From: Fasciolopsis buskii
Taxonomy: Eukaryota > Platyhelminthes > Trematoda > Plagiorchiida > Fasciolidae
Direction: 5' to 3'
DNA: 64,000 nucleotides
NCBI GenBank assembly: GCA_008360955.1
Contig: LUCM01003993.1
Span: forward strand, 51,716 to 115,715
Shown piece after piece: positions 1 to 12,359 of the stretch. Each line of letters begins with the position of its first letter. Within the stretch, counting starts at the first letter, position 1. Made by a program: the position numbers and the translations under genes. The notes beneath the pieces are model-generated. The model saw only the letters and a list, made by a program, of their open reading frames with translations, was not told the origin of the DNA and made no database searches.

Positions 1-260
1 CCGGTCACAACTTTACACCCCGTAATCGACTGATAATTGTCCTATTCCAGTAAAATATAAACTTGCACTAACGGAGTTAGAGAGGCTTTTATGAATTCGA
101 CAAAAACATAATCACTGCCCTTCGCTATAGGTTGCCCTCACACTCGCCGGTTCATAGCCGTTCATCTGATGACTTAACTGAAAACAGAGGTTCGTGTCAC
201 AGAATTGGGGACGAACCGATAGTAGTACTCCAAACATCCCAGAATGGAATGCAGGTGGGA

Positions 261-628
261 TTAATTTCTCGGCAGCTCCGCACTTGCCAGTGGTCTCAAG
301 CGTTCGGGATCCGGTTGGTAAACGGTCGCGATGATTTTAAATCCAAGGAATTCCATTTCAGAGACATAGAGCTTGCATGTGGTAGTTTTGATGGAGGCGT
401 TCCGCTGGATCAGGCGATTGAGTATGAATTTCAATCGTGAACCATGTTCTTGTCTGGTGGCACCGAAGCAAATGCCTGTACTCCATCCAACCCTTGAATC
501 CCCGTGTCTATGCAGTCGAGGACCCGGACTGGGGTGACAGGGGAATCTGCAAGTATGCATTCGTCAGGTCCATTCTCGAGAAGTATCGATTGCGGTGTAT
601 GTACTTCATGAAATCTTCGAGCTTCCAT

Positions 629-665
<37 letters not shown>

Positions 666-858
666 CTGTAGTACTAGTGGTAGCAGTAGCAGTGGTAGTA
701 CATCCATGCAACCGACAATTGGAAGTCAGGCGGCAGCCACCGCAAATACGAGGTATCTTCCCATCACTTTTCCTTCCCACCACAATCAGAGTGGTCCAGA
801 CTGACGAACCGACACGGGAAATAATGTCCTCCTGGTCCATCCCGTTTATCGCTTTCAA
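261..858 (-). pseudogene. Ty3/Gypsy LTR-retrotransposon reverse transcriptase fragment (broken)
   Basis: In minus-strand translation, 508-858 reads a WTTLIVVGRKSDGK segment (compare the WAAPIVVVRKKDG of Gypsy RTs), then ICGGCRLTSN, a long Thr tract from a simple repeat, and YFSRMDLTNAYLQIPL, the RT block with a catalytic Asp. Another minus frame (431-628) gives IDTGIQGLDGVQAFA, where the block before YLDD is expected. A third frame (261-560) gives RLKFILNRLIQRN, KLYVSEMEFLGFKI and PDPERLRPL, matching the RT thumb boundary. Order and spacing fit one Gypsy RT, closest in style to the mag clade, interrupted by at least two frameshifts. No YLDD box is readable and no LTR, RNase H or integrase was recognised. 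It is a dead internal fragment. Family assignment is from motif recognition only. Confidence 0.72.
628..700. repeat. (TAG)n / (ACT)n trinucleotide repeat inside the Gypsy RT
   Basis: The first ~38 bases are a perfect TAG repeat, followed by interrupted units (CTG TAG, TGG TAG CAG). On the minus strand it reads as a Thr/Ala tract sitting where a Gypsy RT normally has its PLP-type segment before the FSxLDL block. The repeat therefore appears to have expanded after the element died. Confidence 0.9.
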
Positions 859-1079
859 GAAACCGACCTTCCCGTTGGCTCTATGGCAGCGCTCATCGCT
901 TTATGATCGCCGGATTGCCATCAGCTTCCAGTATCGCTGGTTCAACTGCCAACTGGCCTTTGCTATTGGAGCAACGTTCGATCAATCTATAAATTGTTCA
1001 CTGTTCTGGGGTTGCACCTGATGTCGCTTGAATTGAAAATGAGTGACCCAACCTACACAGGGCTTTCAACCCTAAAATA

Positions 1080-1385
1080 GAGGAGCCAAGAATCGAATGA
1101 ACATGACTTCCCGCTGCAACCGTACCGGAATACTGGATCCACCAATTAGTATGAGGCGGTGTCTAGTGATGCCATGGGTGCCCACAGCAGTAGGCTTGAT
1201 AAGAACATCTGGCTGTTTCACGTCAATGGCTTTCATGAGAATAATCGATTCGCAACTTCTTTTATGAACAATGAACCGATGTTGTACTCCATACGGTAAC
1301 TGAACAGTTAGGTAAAGAAATTGACCGGAATCAGCAACTTCACTGTTAGTACAGGACTGACATCTTCCGAAGCCTCGCTGTTCTT
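1080..1385 (-). other. unidentified minus-strand open frame, possible upstream pol or exon
   Basis: A stop-free minus-strand frame of about 100 codons with no early ATG. It contains TVQLPYGVQHRFIVHKRSCE and later GGSSIPVRLQREVMFIRF. It lies just upstream, in transcription sense, of the Gypsy RT fragment. It could be part of the protease-RT linker of the same element, because a beta-strand-rich TVQLPYG..HRFIV run is compatible with a retroviral-type protease. No Asp-Thr/Ser-Gly active site was found. It could equally be chance or a host exon. Not identified. Confidence 0.2.
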
Positions 1386-1390
1386 ACTCA

Positions 1391-1675
1391 TCACCGTGTA
1401 CCTGGACCAACGGTATAACTTCCGAAGATGATCAGCCTTTCCTCATGAATAGCATGCCGCATGTTCAAATCAGCATCTGGAATGTAAATGGAACTCAGCA
1501 CACGAGAAGCGATTAACCAGTTTGGTCTCTTGTTCTGACTTTTTCCCAATAGGTAGCTCCTAAGATCCCTGTGTGGATTACCGGACGGACTGAACTGAGT
1601 CTTTTGAAAATGAACAACAGAATGTCTGGCTGTGGGATTAGAAACACCGTTCCCAAATGGCTCGAGCTTAGGCAA
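1391..1675 (-). other. unidentified minus-strand open frame
   Basis: A 94-codon minus frame beginning MPKLEPFGNG and ending FGSYTVGPGTR. A CAG that could be a splice acceptor (TTGTTCAAACAG) lies just upstream, and a CCAG/GTACAC junction lies near the 3' end. I do not recognise the protein. Its position between the Gypsy RT and the next open frame upstream leaves both a transposon origin and a host exon possible. Confidence 0.18.
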
Positions 1676-1750
1676 ATGTTGAATCCTGTTTGAACAATAA
1701 TTTCTTTTAAATTTCAGTGGTTGACATTGGAGAAAAGCCGTTTGATCCTT

Positions 1751-1883
1751 TTACTTCGAGTCTCGCTGGATATTGCACCACAGTTCGAACCATAAGATCC
1801 CGTCTTCAGTCTCAGCCGCATCAACATTCAGGTTCAACTGTTCAGCACTATGCAGTTTCACCACACGACCCTGGTTGTAGTAC
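1751..1883 (-). other. possible host exon, minus strand
   Basis: Read on the minus strand, a good acceptor (CTAATTTCAATTCCAG) is followed by an open frame of about 43 codons, including VVKLHSAEQLNLNV and DGILWFELWCNIQR, ending at TAA 1751-1753. A GTAAAA that could act as a donor overlaps the last codons. The sequence has coding character but no family I recognise. Chance remains a serious alternative at this length. Confidence 0.2.
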
Positions 1884-1963
1884 CTGGAATTGAAATTAGT
1901 ACATTTCCGAACCGATAGGAATAACCAGTAGGCGCTGAATTGCCTGCGACTCAAAATACGCAA

Positions 1964-4900
1964 ACAGAGACAACGAGAAGGTCATAACCGAGTGCAGACA
2001 TTTTCGACTTTTATTCACAGTCCATGCATCTACACACAAAATTGGATGTACCCCTATTAGTGGAATACATTCCGTCCAACGGTCTTCAAGGAATGTTTGT
2101 ACTTCACGACCGCTTGTCACTACGGTTCTCAGAGGCTGGGTGTCTACCCAATTTAGATCGAAGTTTTACCAGACTGTATTACGCGACTTGCAGGTAGGCT
2201 CTCCACAATACCGCATTATGAATAATTTCGTACAGATTAATTTGTCACTATGTTGTTAGCATGAACAATTTAATAAAATTGGTACTCGAAATAACATCAC
2301 AAACTCGGATTGCCGCCGCAGACTGAGATATCTTTGAACCCAGACTAAGAATTCGAAGATGGGAAGAAAGTCTCGATAATTGGAAAAGATATTACAATTG
2401 ATTTACATGATATTTGTATATAGTAAATAGACAGTGACGTCATCAATGGAATACCTTTTGCAAATGACAATCAGGGAATATATACTTTTCTTGGTCATGA
2501 GTCGCAGCGACTTAGATTGGTTGGTTATAGTTGCAGAAAATAGTAAAGCTATATCTAACTGTATTGTTTGATCTCCACGTGGATGCCTCACGGACAATCA
2601 AAAATCTTTTACGAAGAAAATATATGAAAATTAACGGTTCCTTTTTCTGTATGCTCAGCTACTTAGATGACTCACTAATCCGGTCGTTATCAAGAGTTCA
2701 GCGTCTTGGCGGCATCCTATTGGGTTCAACCTTTTTATTAAAAATAGTGTATAATATTGTATCGTTACTAGGGGAAGTAGAAAACCTACTAACGAGCTTA
2801 AGTATTACAACAACAATTATGGCATAATTCAAGCCCTAAGGCCTTAGTTAAAATTTCGCGAATTCAGGACTATTCCCTAATCGCTCATTTTTGCTTAGTC
2901 GCAGCTGCTTTCCGATGCTGACAAGCATTGTTAAGGAAGTAATATGACACAAATATGACTGACTCCGTTTGGTAAGCGTCTTTCGAATTATAGAACATAA
3001 AGTGTTTAAGATATTCCCATCCACAATAATGTTTCTAGGTTTGCAAATAGGGCCTTGTTACAATTGGGAGAGAGACCTTGAAATTGAACTGTCTGTGTTC
3101 ATTCGCTTGAATATATCGTTTAACATAATCCTATTTTTCAACACTCATAACCATGTACGCCCTGGATTTGTTAAAATATCGAAAAGTAGTGTTAATAGTT
3201 AACCTCTAACCAACTCTTTTGCAAATGTAGCTGTAATTTCTGTTCATTGTTTCCTTTCCTTCTCTATCTATTCCAGATGTCAGTGATATAAGGTTGAACG
3301 ACGCTCCCTCCTACCGTTAATACCGTTGATTAAAATTTTGCCACTCTTCTATCCTATGAATCCGGCACTGTGGCATTTTTCTACTCTCTGGAGCGTGTGA
3401 GCCTAATGGGTACGTCGATGACTGATGGTCTAGAAATTCGTTCATCAAGTACTTATCTCGCGTCTATCTCGGACCAATTTCAGACCACTTCCATATCTGC
3501 CAAACATTCATATCCCAGACTGTCTGTTAGAGAAGCCACAATCTGTTATCATGAAAAGACAGAATTACTAATGCATTCTCCCATAAAGTTCGCATTCGAT
3601 ACAGGAGACTTACAAAGAAGCAACTTAGCACCTACAGGAAATGTCGCGAACTGACAGGTAGCTCTGAAAATGTTTCGGTCATGGGATGCACTTCACACCA
3701 ACATCGCTCTCGACAAATGTAGGGCTTTAATAATAAAAATGAGTAGTCCCAATGGTTTTACCAAAAAAACTAAACTCTACATGCTGAAAATAATTCTACC
3801 GGAAATGTTGAAGGATTCTCATTTCTATTTGGGTGAATGAATTCGAAGCTTGACCACCGATTTATCACTCAACAAAGAGTGAAGGTGGTCCTGTAACTTA
3901 CGTCGGCCCTTCTTGGTGTAATTCTTTAAAAGTGTTACATCTGTGCAACGGCAAATAACCTTGTTTCTTATCAGTAGAATCACTGACGAAAATAAAGCCG
4001 TTTTTGAAATAAAACGGAAAAGAAACAAGAGAAAATGTACCTTCCCCTTTAGGTCTATTTAGCTCGTTGGCTAAAAGTACATAGGATGGAAATGAAGTGA
4101 CCGGACCATTGCTTTATTCCATAGGTATTCCAAAGTGTTCTAAGACAAACCGGACTAAATTAGAATTTGAACGCGTAATTTGCAATGCCTTCCACAATCA
4201 CGGTGCCTTGATCCAAATCTTGTGAGTGACCCAAAGATAGACCATGATGGTTGATGCATCATTCCTAATAAATTGAAAGCGTTGTGGTGCGTACATCAGC
4301 TTGGTGGAGTCGATGGACCAGATTTTCTTTTTTTTCAAACTTCAGATTCAAGAAGTTCTTTTGAAGGTACTGATTAAAATTTCAGTAGACTGAAGAACCA
4401 AGACTGCATTTAGCTCATGTACAACTTAGGTCAGTTAATGATGGTCTCTCTCAATTTGCAGACCTCAATTCATGTTTTCGATCAGCCATGAATTGTATTC
4501 ATTCGCTCAGAAACCACAACTGCGTTATCTCTCTCAAGTTGCTATAAGAGATACTCCAGTATTTTCCGCAGTTTGAAAGTCTTGTTTCACTCTTTATCAG
4601 TCATATGTCACTGCTTAGCGGTGATCCTCGGTTGATCAAGACAGTTTCTAAGGCACGAATGTTGCAGTTTGTAGACACAAGGCTTTTAAAATACGAAAAA
4701 TACTGCAATGAATAAATCGTATAAAGGGCATGATGTACGCTTAAACAAAGGGCTATGTGTCCGAAGTCGGCAAGCGATAGCCATTCTGAAACGATCCCAT
4801 TCTGATCGAAAATGAGACATTTTACACGGAAATGACGTGTAAATGTAGTGAAGCTGCATTCAAATCACGAAATATAATACGTTGTAGCATACTAATAATG

Positions 4901-7900
4901 GAAGGCAAACGAATTAAGCAATCAAAATTTGACCGGGGAAAAAAAGATAAAGCCTGGCTCCAGTCAAGCTGATTGGCTGACGATCGATTCACGTATCAGT
5001 GTCTCACTTCACCATTAAACACTAATGTCATCTTTTAATAAGCTGAAACCTAATAGTAAGTGTTGTTGGCATGCGTGGTGGACTGAATCCCGTTAACAAT
5101 TCTTGTTAGCCTGGTCTGGCCAAAGGCTGCTGTAAATTACCAATTAAATAGTACAAGGTTGTCAGTCGCAATCGATCTCAGGTTATGATATGAAGTTATT
5201 CTATGCATTAGCAATAAAAAAATACAGGTAATTACAGAAAGGTTTATGTTTCATGTAAGAGATGTGTCATGAGGACTTGAACCTGATAACATTTAGCACT
5301 ATCAGAAGTTTTAATCAGTTTGTTACGATGTCGCTCAAGTCACCAGTAGGAAACGTCTTTTGCGACAATTGACTGTCGAAAACCGAACTCGAGCACCGAG
5401 TGCAGCACTTCCTAATAAAAAAATTGAACCACTAGAAAAATTACGGATTATGAATAACTGAGTCGTTCATATAGTGCCGACAAATGTCCGAGGATTAGAT
5501 AACTTTTGCCACAGGTGATTGAAGTCCTATGTGCCAGTGATCCTAGAATTTACTCATCCAGGTGTCGGATCATATTAATTCAATTGGATTGGATCTTCAA
5601 TGACCAGTGGACTCCCCGGAAATGGCGTCGGATAGTGCGTTACTTTGAAGTTAATTGAATTGTAAACAAAAGCCGCAGAAAGGTGCAACCAGGATCCTGG
5701 ATTTACAGATTCTGAAAGTATGCTGTGCTGCAGAAGTCACTTCTGGTTGACTGCAACGACAAAACTTCCCCGACCAAGCTACGGTGAGTGGACTGCGAGT
5801 TGGCCTTCACGCCTCTAGTCGATGTACTATTCTTGGCTTGCAATTTGGCTTCAAGAAGAAGACGAGTGGTACGAGTGAAATGACCAACACGTGGGACAGG
5901 ATAATCTCTCTGAGTTCCTCTGACCTCCAGGTTTGGTTAGCGTACTAATGATGTCACTATGGTTGATGGAAAGACATTTTCAATCTAAGCGCGAGTTTTG
6001 ATGATGACAAGATCTCGAAAATGTGAAAGCAAAGCGCCGAGCATATCCGACTAACCGGACAGGGCCAGAAGGATCAGCATCTGGTGATACTAATTTCACC
6101 CAATTTCCCATAGCCCTGTTGATCTACTTTCAACTTTCGCTTCCTGAAAGAATTCGTCTGAAACAAATGCCGCCTTCGATGTACAGTTAGTGCCTACTCA
6201 CGTCCGATTTAGATCAAGATACTATACTTGACGATCGCTTGTTAGCATATAAAATAAAAAAGGAACAAATGTAAAATTATGTTAACCATTCCGTCCTCTT
6301 GGTCCACTTCAATGAAGCAAAACGCACGATGTAGAGAATTGCTATTGGTTAAAATTCTCAATTCTTTGCTGATACGGGATCATAGAAAAAAAAATATAGG
6401 GTAGTAATCGTCCGTGTGATTGAGCTTGAAAACATTTACAGACGGAATAGATTCCGAACGACAGCACTAATAAGTACAGCTTGCAGACAGGCGTACATTG
6501 ACAACCATGCCAACCAGCTGAACTCAATGTAAAATAACATTCAGGAAGGGTGACGAAACGATAAATGAGATTATAGGTCATTACCACGAAAACAACAGCG
6601 GTCCAACAGGCGTATTTTTAAAGTGGTTCAACCTGTAGTCAAAGGAGGATTAGCGCTCCATTGAACCTTAACGAACAATTATGTGGTGCTAGATCATAGA
6701 AGACCAGAAAGCTCCTACAAATACGTGAATCAGTCGCAAGTACTAGTGATTCCAGCTGTTTAAGTGCTCATATACCATCCTTCCACTGTAATAAACGGCA
6801 TGAGAATCTCGGCAGTATGATTTTACGATACACGACTCTGCCCTTGACCACTGTTCGTCCCGGTTAGCCTTGGCAGTCTTGTCCGATCGAGATTGGCCTT
6901 TTTAGTCCGTTTGTATGACTCGTTCCCCGCCGGACGATCACAAACGAAACTGCTAAAATTAGGAGTTACAATTATCTCTATGGGATTGCCAAGCAGGGCG
7001 TTCATACAAAACGTTATCATCGTCGTCCGCACCAATAACGGCAGTCCTGATGATATGGGCAGTGCGTAGGTTGGTGTTAAAAGTGTTTGTGACGTGGAAT
7101 GTGAATTCATGGACCAAAACTCTGTGAAAAGTCCCCCAAACTGAGCTACACAAAGTGGCAACTTCGATTTATCAACCCACCTGAAAAGTAGTTAAATGTG
7201 CGGTAGATGAGTACAAATATACGACTACCGAGTTTCAACTCATTTCAATGCATGATACAAAATCCATCCTGAGAAAGTTGCATTTTTGAACGAGATGCTC
7301 ATGTTCGAAACAAAAATTGCTAATATTGCACAACATGTAAAAGTATTCTACAGCTATTTTATAATCTTTTAAATGCAACTGGTTTGCTGAACATTTTGCA
7401 CCTCGTGCTGGAAATATGACCGTAACAGTCATTTGGAATGTCTGGTGATCTCTACAGGTAGTTTCCCCTCGGTGATTGTTGATGAGCTCGTCGGAATAGA
7501 AAAACTTAGAAAATTCGAACCAATGTTCCTCATTGGAAAAATGCTAACGACGAACAGTCGTTTAAAAACCGTAAAAGTTGCTGTATGCATGTTCTAACCC
7601 TAAGTTAATGTTTGTGTTGCGGAAGGATTAGGTAGTGTCATGTCTAGTTGAAATAATTCGGCATTAGAAATCCATGAAGATTTATCTTCAGGAAATTTTA
7701 GCTGTTCATGTGAAAGTCAACAAAAATAGTTAATGTAAACTCAGCTGATCTGGTTCAAATTTGAAATTCTATTTAAGTCTTATTGTGGTTTTTAGTCTTA
7801 TTTAGGACACATGCATCATCTAACCTTAACTTGCATCCCCGTATTTCTCATTCCTCGAGTCTTTTTAACTGATGGATCACAGTTGGTACATTCGTCTTCT

Positions 7901-8248
7901 ACTTCTGCTTTTGATGTAGGGGCGTGTGGTACTCGGTTCAGATACCTCAGCTACGTTTAGATCCCCTATATTCTGCTAGTTGATCTATCCTCCTTACCTC
8001 TGCTTAGACAGGTACGTATTGGCCATTCTTTGGGACTATTCTTTTCAGTCCTCCTTGGTACACTTACGGTAGAAACGAACCCAAGTTCCCTTTGTTACAT
8101 CAGCAGTACGGAACTGAACCAGATTTGGTACAGAAGACGCACACTACCAATTTGATGTGGCGTCAGTTTTGGAAAGGCAAGTCCTCAAAAGGCCTCATGG
8201 ATTATAAATGTACTTGCATTCGCTTTTCAAAAGATGACTTTTAACTGT
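1964..8248. other. unannotated, moderately AT-rich sequence
   Basis: No recognisable protein domain, RNA gene, transposon fragment or long repeat was found. Open frames here (for example 6823-7161 minus and 8789-9091 minus just beyond) are under 115 codons and lack motifs. Poorly conserved, ancient repeats cannot be excluded by eye. Confidence 0.5.
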
Positions 8249-8273
8249 CTACTGCTACTACTACTACCGCTAC
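8249..8273. repeat. degenerate (CTA)n microsatellite
   Basis: About eight CTA-type units with CTG and CCG variants, the same trinucleotide class as the TAG tract at 0.63 kb read on the other strand. Confidence 0.6.
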
Positions 8274-9585
8274 CAGTGTCAGCTGACTGGTTAGTGTTAA
8301 CCTCTTTCTATTTTAGGAAACACATTACAGATATCGAAAATGATAATGACGCGTCTGGTGAAACTATGACATCGGATGACTGAGTGTGATGCAGCAGCGT
8401 AGTACGGCGGGACTAATCTAAGCCTTCATTTTCGTTGTTTCGTATCCGTATTTAAGCATTCGTCATATTTTTCAGCCTCTAGATTGAATATGAGCAGCTG
8501 GTAACGTTATCGTCACTGCCTGACTCAACACAGTCTGAATATTAGATTCGCATTCTAATTTTTATCACACGCCTAAGAGTTGTAGACAATTCAACGGGTG
8601 AGGAGCTTCAAACGCACACACAACAGTGGGCATATTTTGACTACTAGAACTGTAACCTATTATCCACCTCTTATTTGTAGTAAATCATACATAATGTTAT
8701 ATATTGGCATGAGTACGAATATCCGAAAACGAGCTTGTTTGTCACACTGTGTTGTTTCCCAATATGCTCTGTGGGATTATTCGGAAATCTAAAACAATGG
8801 CAGATAAATGTTGTAACATGTAACGTTGAAGTTCAATAAACCGCTCAGAGACAGCTGCGATCGATTAGCTCTTGTAATGTAACATTTAGACTTGGAATTG
8901 GTGTTCGAAATTCTGTCAGTTACGGTAGCGAACCGATACGTAATGCCCGTTAGTATTGAATTGGCTCCGACCCAAACTAGACAAACGACGTAAATAAGAA
9001 AACGATGACAGAGAGGAAACACGTTCAAGGTGTATTCAGATCTCATGGGTTTATCCACAAAACTGGAGATATCTCGACTGGAGGAATTCATTCCGTCCAG
9101 TCGCCCTCACGGAAGGCTTGGATTTCACTGCTGTTTGTTCTAAATGTCCTGATTGATTGCTTATCTACGCAGCTTAGCGTGAAGCTGTACTGAAATATAT
9201 CATGGGACCTAAACGTAAACTCGCCAGAGATGTTCGACTCACAATCGTCCGTTGGCAACCCAATTCAGATGAGATGGATGTGCACAGCTGAAGACTTCCG
9301 ACAAGGATGACGCAGCTGTCCCGTGTTTCCATGTCTTCTTAGCAGCAAAATTTAGCATTGTGATCACGTGATAAATGATTTTTGCAAGCGAATTTCCCTG
9401 GTAACTTAATCCTGCACTGCAGGCGGTACGTCGAATTTCAGCATTAGCAAAAAAACTGGGCACATACTTAGCCGAAAAATTGCAGCAGAATCAGTCAAGG
9501 TTCTTTATCGGGTTCAAGCTATACGATGGACACATTTTCTCGAATAAGATGCTGACGCCCGTTATTAGTGCTCATCTAACACGAT
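8274..9585. other. unannotated sequence
   Basis: Nothing recognisable on either strand; only short motif-less open frames. Confidence 0.45.

Positions 9586-9655
<70 letters not shown>
9586..9655. repeat. (AT)n dinucleotide array, about 70 bp
   Basis: A nearly perfect TA/AT alternation with one ACAT interruption near the start. It is self-complementary and hairpin-prone. Confidence 0.95.
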
Positions 9656-9658
<3 letters not shown>

Positions 9659-10030
9659 CAAATCTGTGTTGTCAAAAGTATGACGAAGGACGCAAACAGT
9701 AAGCAAAGCCATTGCGTCCCACATCATTACGCCATTCTTCAGCGTTCAAGATTCTTCCATGGGATGAATACGACTCCGTTGAACTAACCGAAGTTGAGGG
9801 TTGACTCAGCAGACCCTAACCCAAGATCTTGATCAAACGGTCTGATTCACTAGGCAGTAAGACGATTTGAAGGTCACATAAGCCACTGAGGACCGGCAAC
9901 TAGTTCCTCAGTTCATACGGAGTGACGAGTACATCGTTTTGCCACAAATGTCAGTGAGCTTGGAGGCGTAAGCATCGTACGTCGCCCGTGATTGGTTTAG
10001 AATCAGATTTAGTCGTCTAACCTAAAAGGA

Positions 10031-10200
10031 TTACCAATGCTCAGGGAATCCGGTAGGGAGTTTCGGGCATTCGACTTCTTCCTCGTATTTTGTCAAAACG
10101 AGAATACAGTGTGCAGGACTTCCTTAGCAGAGGCTGTTTGTGACGTGTTATTTGGGAACATTTCGAGAGGCACTCACAACGAGTAGCCGACTAGGAGCCT
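10031..10200 (+). pseudogene. decayed coding-derived repeat, copy 1 (partner near 40.0 kb)
   Basis: One plus-strand frame reads GIRLLP, ILSKREYSVQDFLSRGCL, a stop, then RVIWEHFERHSQRVAD, a stop, and EPETPIPPY. The copy at 39965-40190 reads SIRLRARAS, PLSKKGGVEAFLNRGYLRR, TVIWEHFEGRSGKMAN and EPEAPTPGY in the same order. DNA similarity is also obvious around the segment encoding IWEHFE. Conservation at protein level with stops in one copy points to a once-coding dispersed repeat. I do not recognise the family. Confidence 0.55.
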
Positions 10201-10337
10201 GAGACACCCATCCCACCTTACTGAAGTACAAAATCTTTTGCATACTCCGAACCTATTTCCTCCATGTTCCACATACCAATATGTGAGCTAGATCCGTTGT
10301 TCTACAGTAAGCCGCTTTCTCCCTGTTCCTCTACCAT

Positions 10338-10432
10338 TTTTATCTGTTGTACTAATGCTCAGTTGGTGCAGTTGCTGTACGTGAAACTGCTGTACCGCTT
10401 CCACATTATTTCGAAATTGTTAGAATTATTCT
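10338..10432 (+). repeat. left arm of a ~95-bp imperfect inverted repeat
   Basis: This arm resembles the reverse complement of 10620-10720. Both arms contain a CAG(T/C)TGGTGCAG core followed by a CCACATTATTTCG block. The spacer is about 190 bp. Both arms translate to a related peptide (QLVQLLYVKLLYRF here, QLVQLIYVKMLYHF in the other arm), so two inverted copies of a short coding-derived repeat are as likely as a true hairpin element. Confidence 0.6.
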
Positions 10433-10619
10433 GATTTTGGAACCGATTAAGAAAACACATGTGCTTCATAAGGTTTCTCAGGAGTAAATCTGTTCGCAGA
10501 TTATTGAGGCGTGCATAGATAATCAGCTCACCTTGCAGTAGGGACGCAAACATTTGCCCGGGTACAATAGGTTGCGTTCCAAGCCTATGCAAACGATGTG
10601 TCGATAAGCCAGTCGGATG

Positions 10620-10720
10620 ACTTTTCTGAATGATTTTGACATAATTCCGAAATAATGTGGAAAATGGTATAACATTTTCACATAAATCAGCTGCACCAGC
10701 TGAATATCAGGGCAACAAAT
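10620..10720 (-). repeat. right arm of the inverted repeat
   Basis: Minus-strand partner of 10338-10432, at roughly three-quarters identity by eye. It lies inside a 74-codon minus open frame that I do not otherwise recognise. Confidence 0.6.
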
Positions 10721-11826
10721 AAAATGACTATCCTCGGTTGTAGTCAATTCGTCATCGTCACGTTTTCAACTCAAACTTCGGTGCTCCTGGCAAGCCTTGT
10801 GCATTCCAATCTATAGCCTCCGAGTTGTTTCTCTTGGACTGAATACGGGGTTTTGAACCAGGATGATTTACCACATGGACTACCCAGTTCTTCAAGGTCA
10901 CAGAGACTGATCATCCGTCTAACTAATTTGCCGTGACCATGCTTCCAACTCTGATTGAAGTGTCTGTCATCACCACTTACTTGTGTGCAACTGACGCTTA
11001 CGTGTCTATGTAGACAAACAAGTTTCTACAATGGCAGTAGGTCCACCGAGTCTCTTCTAGATCTACTTTCAGAATACCTTGTAAATGAGGTACACGAGTG
11101 TGTAATTATTTACCATGTGGGTTTAGCAATCAAGATGGAGGCAGGAATTTCGATCACTGATGAGAAAGAATCCCAGTTTCCTTGGAAAATGTCACACGTG
11201 AACAGAAGCGAACGTTCACAATGCAAAATATTTGCAATTCTACCCCACTCGGTCTAGGAAAACAGCTTTTGTGTGCTATGTAGAGTGAATTTGAATGAGT
11301 TAGCAACCAGATAGCCTTTCACCGAAGTAGATTATATGGCTGCCTTTATAATGTGGGTAATTATTTCTTAATTGACGTGCATTGCACACAGATTTTTGTA
11401 ATTGTCGATCAGGTTAAAATTGAGACCGAGTATCATAACAGTGGACATGGAATCAATACTATGCATTATGTTAAGGTTAAGAATGTCTTGCCTTGGTTAT
11501 CTACTGAAACTAATGCGAGCGTCCCCATCCGTAGCTTTTTTAATTGTCTTTCGTGATCTTCCGTCTCTTCCTCACACACATGTCAGCGTTCTGATACCTT
11601 TTGACTAGTCCAGTTGCTGTCTAATTAAATGGATGCATTCAGACAACCGACATTTGTGTCTTCTAGGTTTTCATGACACATCGCCTTATCAATGGTTTGA
11701 CATGCAGCTCTATCGGTCGGAGGCATAAACTAACTAGTCGTCCACCGAAAAACTGTATGCAGTTTACTCTTCCGCATGATTCATCCGGTCACAGAGTACT
11801 GCTTATACGAACCTGGAAGCAAAGCC
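10721..11826. other. unannotated sequence
   Basis: No recognisable features. Several short plus-strand frames (10955-11257, 11353-11556) lack motifs. Confidence 0.4.
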
Positions 11827-11836
11827 AACAACAACA

Positions 11837-11867
<31 letters not shown>

Positions 11868-11880
11868 CAACAACAGCTGT
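11827..11880 (+). repeat. CAA/CAG repeat, polyglutamine-capable
   Basis: A mixed CAA/CAG tract encodes 17 consecutive Gln within an open frame at 11673-11900, followed by LLQLEQE and a stop. Mixed CAA and CAG codons are typical of real polyQ exons as well as of old microsatellites. No flanking domain identifies a host gene, so coding status is open. Confidence 0.85.
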
Positions 11881-12359
11881 TGCAACTGGAGCAGGAATAG
11901 CTAGGCGGAAAACAACATCATTTGGGGTCTTGGTACCAGTACATAGTCATTGAGATAGACAAGCGAAATGCTCATTACTCAGAAAGAAAATTGTTTTTCA
12001 GGCAAGGGTCAGTCACGTTTTCAGTTATAGTAGTGAAAACGTCCCGGTAAAAGTGCAACATAAAAAGCGATACCTGAAGTCCGACCGAAGCTTGTGATCG
12101 TTAAACAATACCACGACGCAAATGATAAGGAATAGTATACACGAAGACACTATTAAAATAGGCTACATTTTGCTTAATATACCTTATTCAAGGGGAACTT
12201 CCGCAGTCCAGTTTTAATCGCACCTAGTGGCAGCTCTACAGTTCAAGCAGGTTGCCTTCTACATTGCGTGTGCGCGCGTGTGCTGCTAACATCAAACAAC
12301 GAGTAGAAAATCATACTGTTTAGATCTCAACTGAAACTGTAGCTTTCAACCCCCACCCT

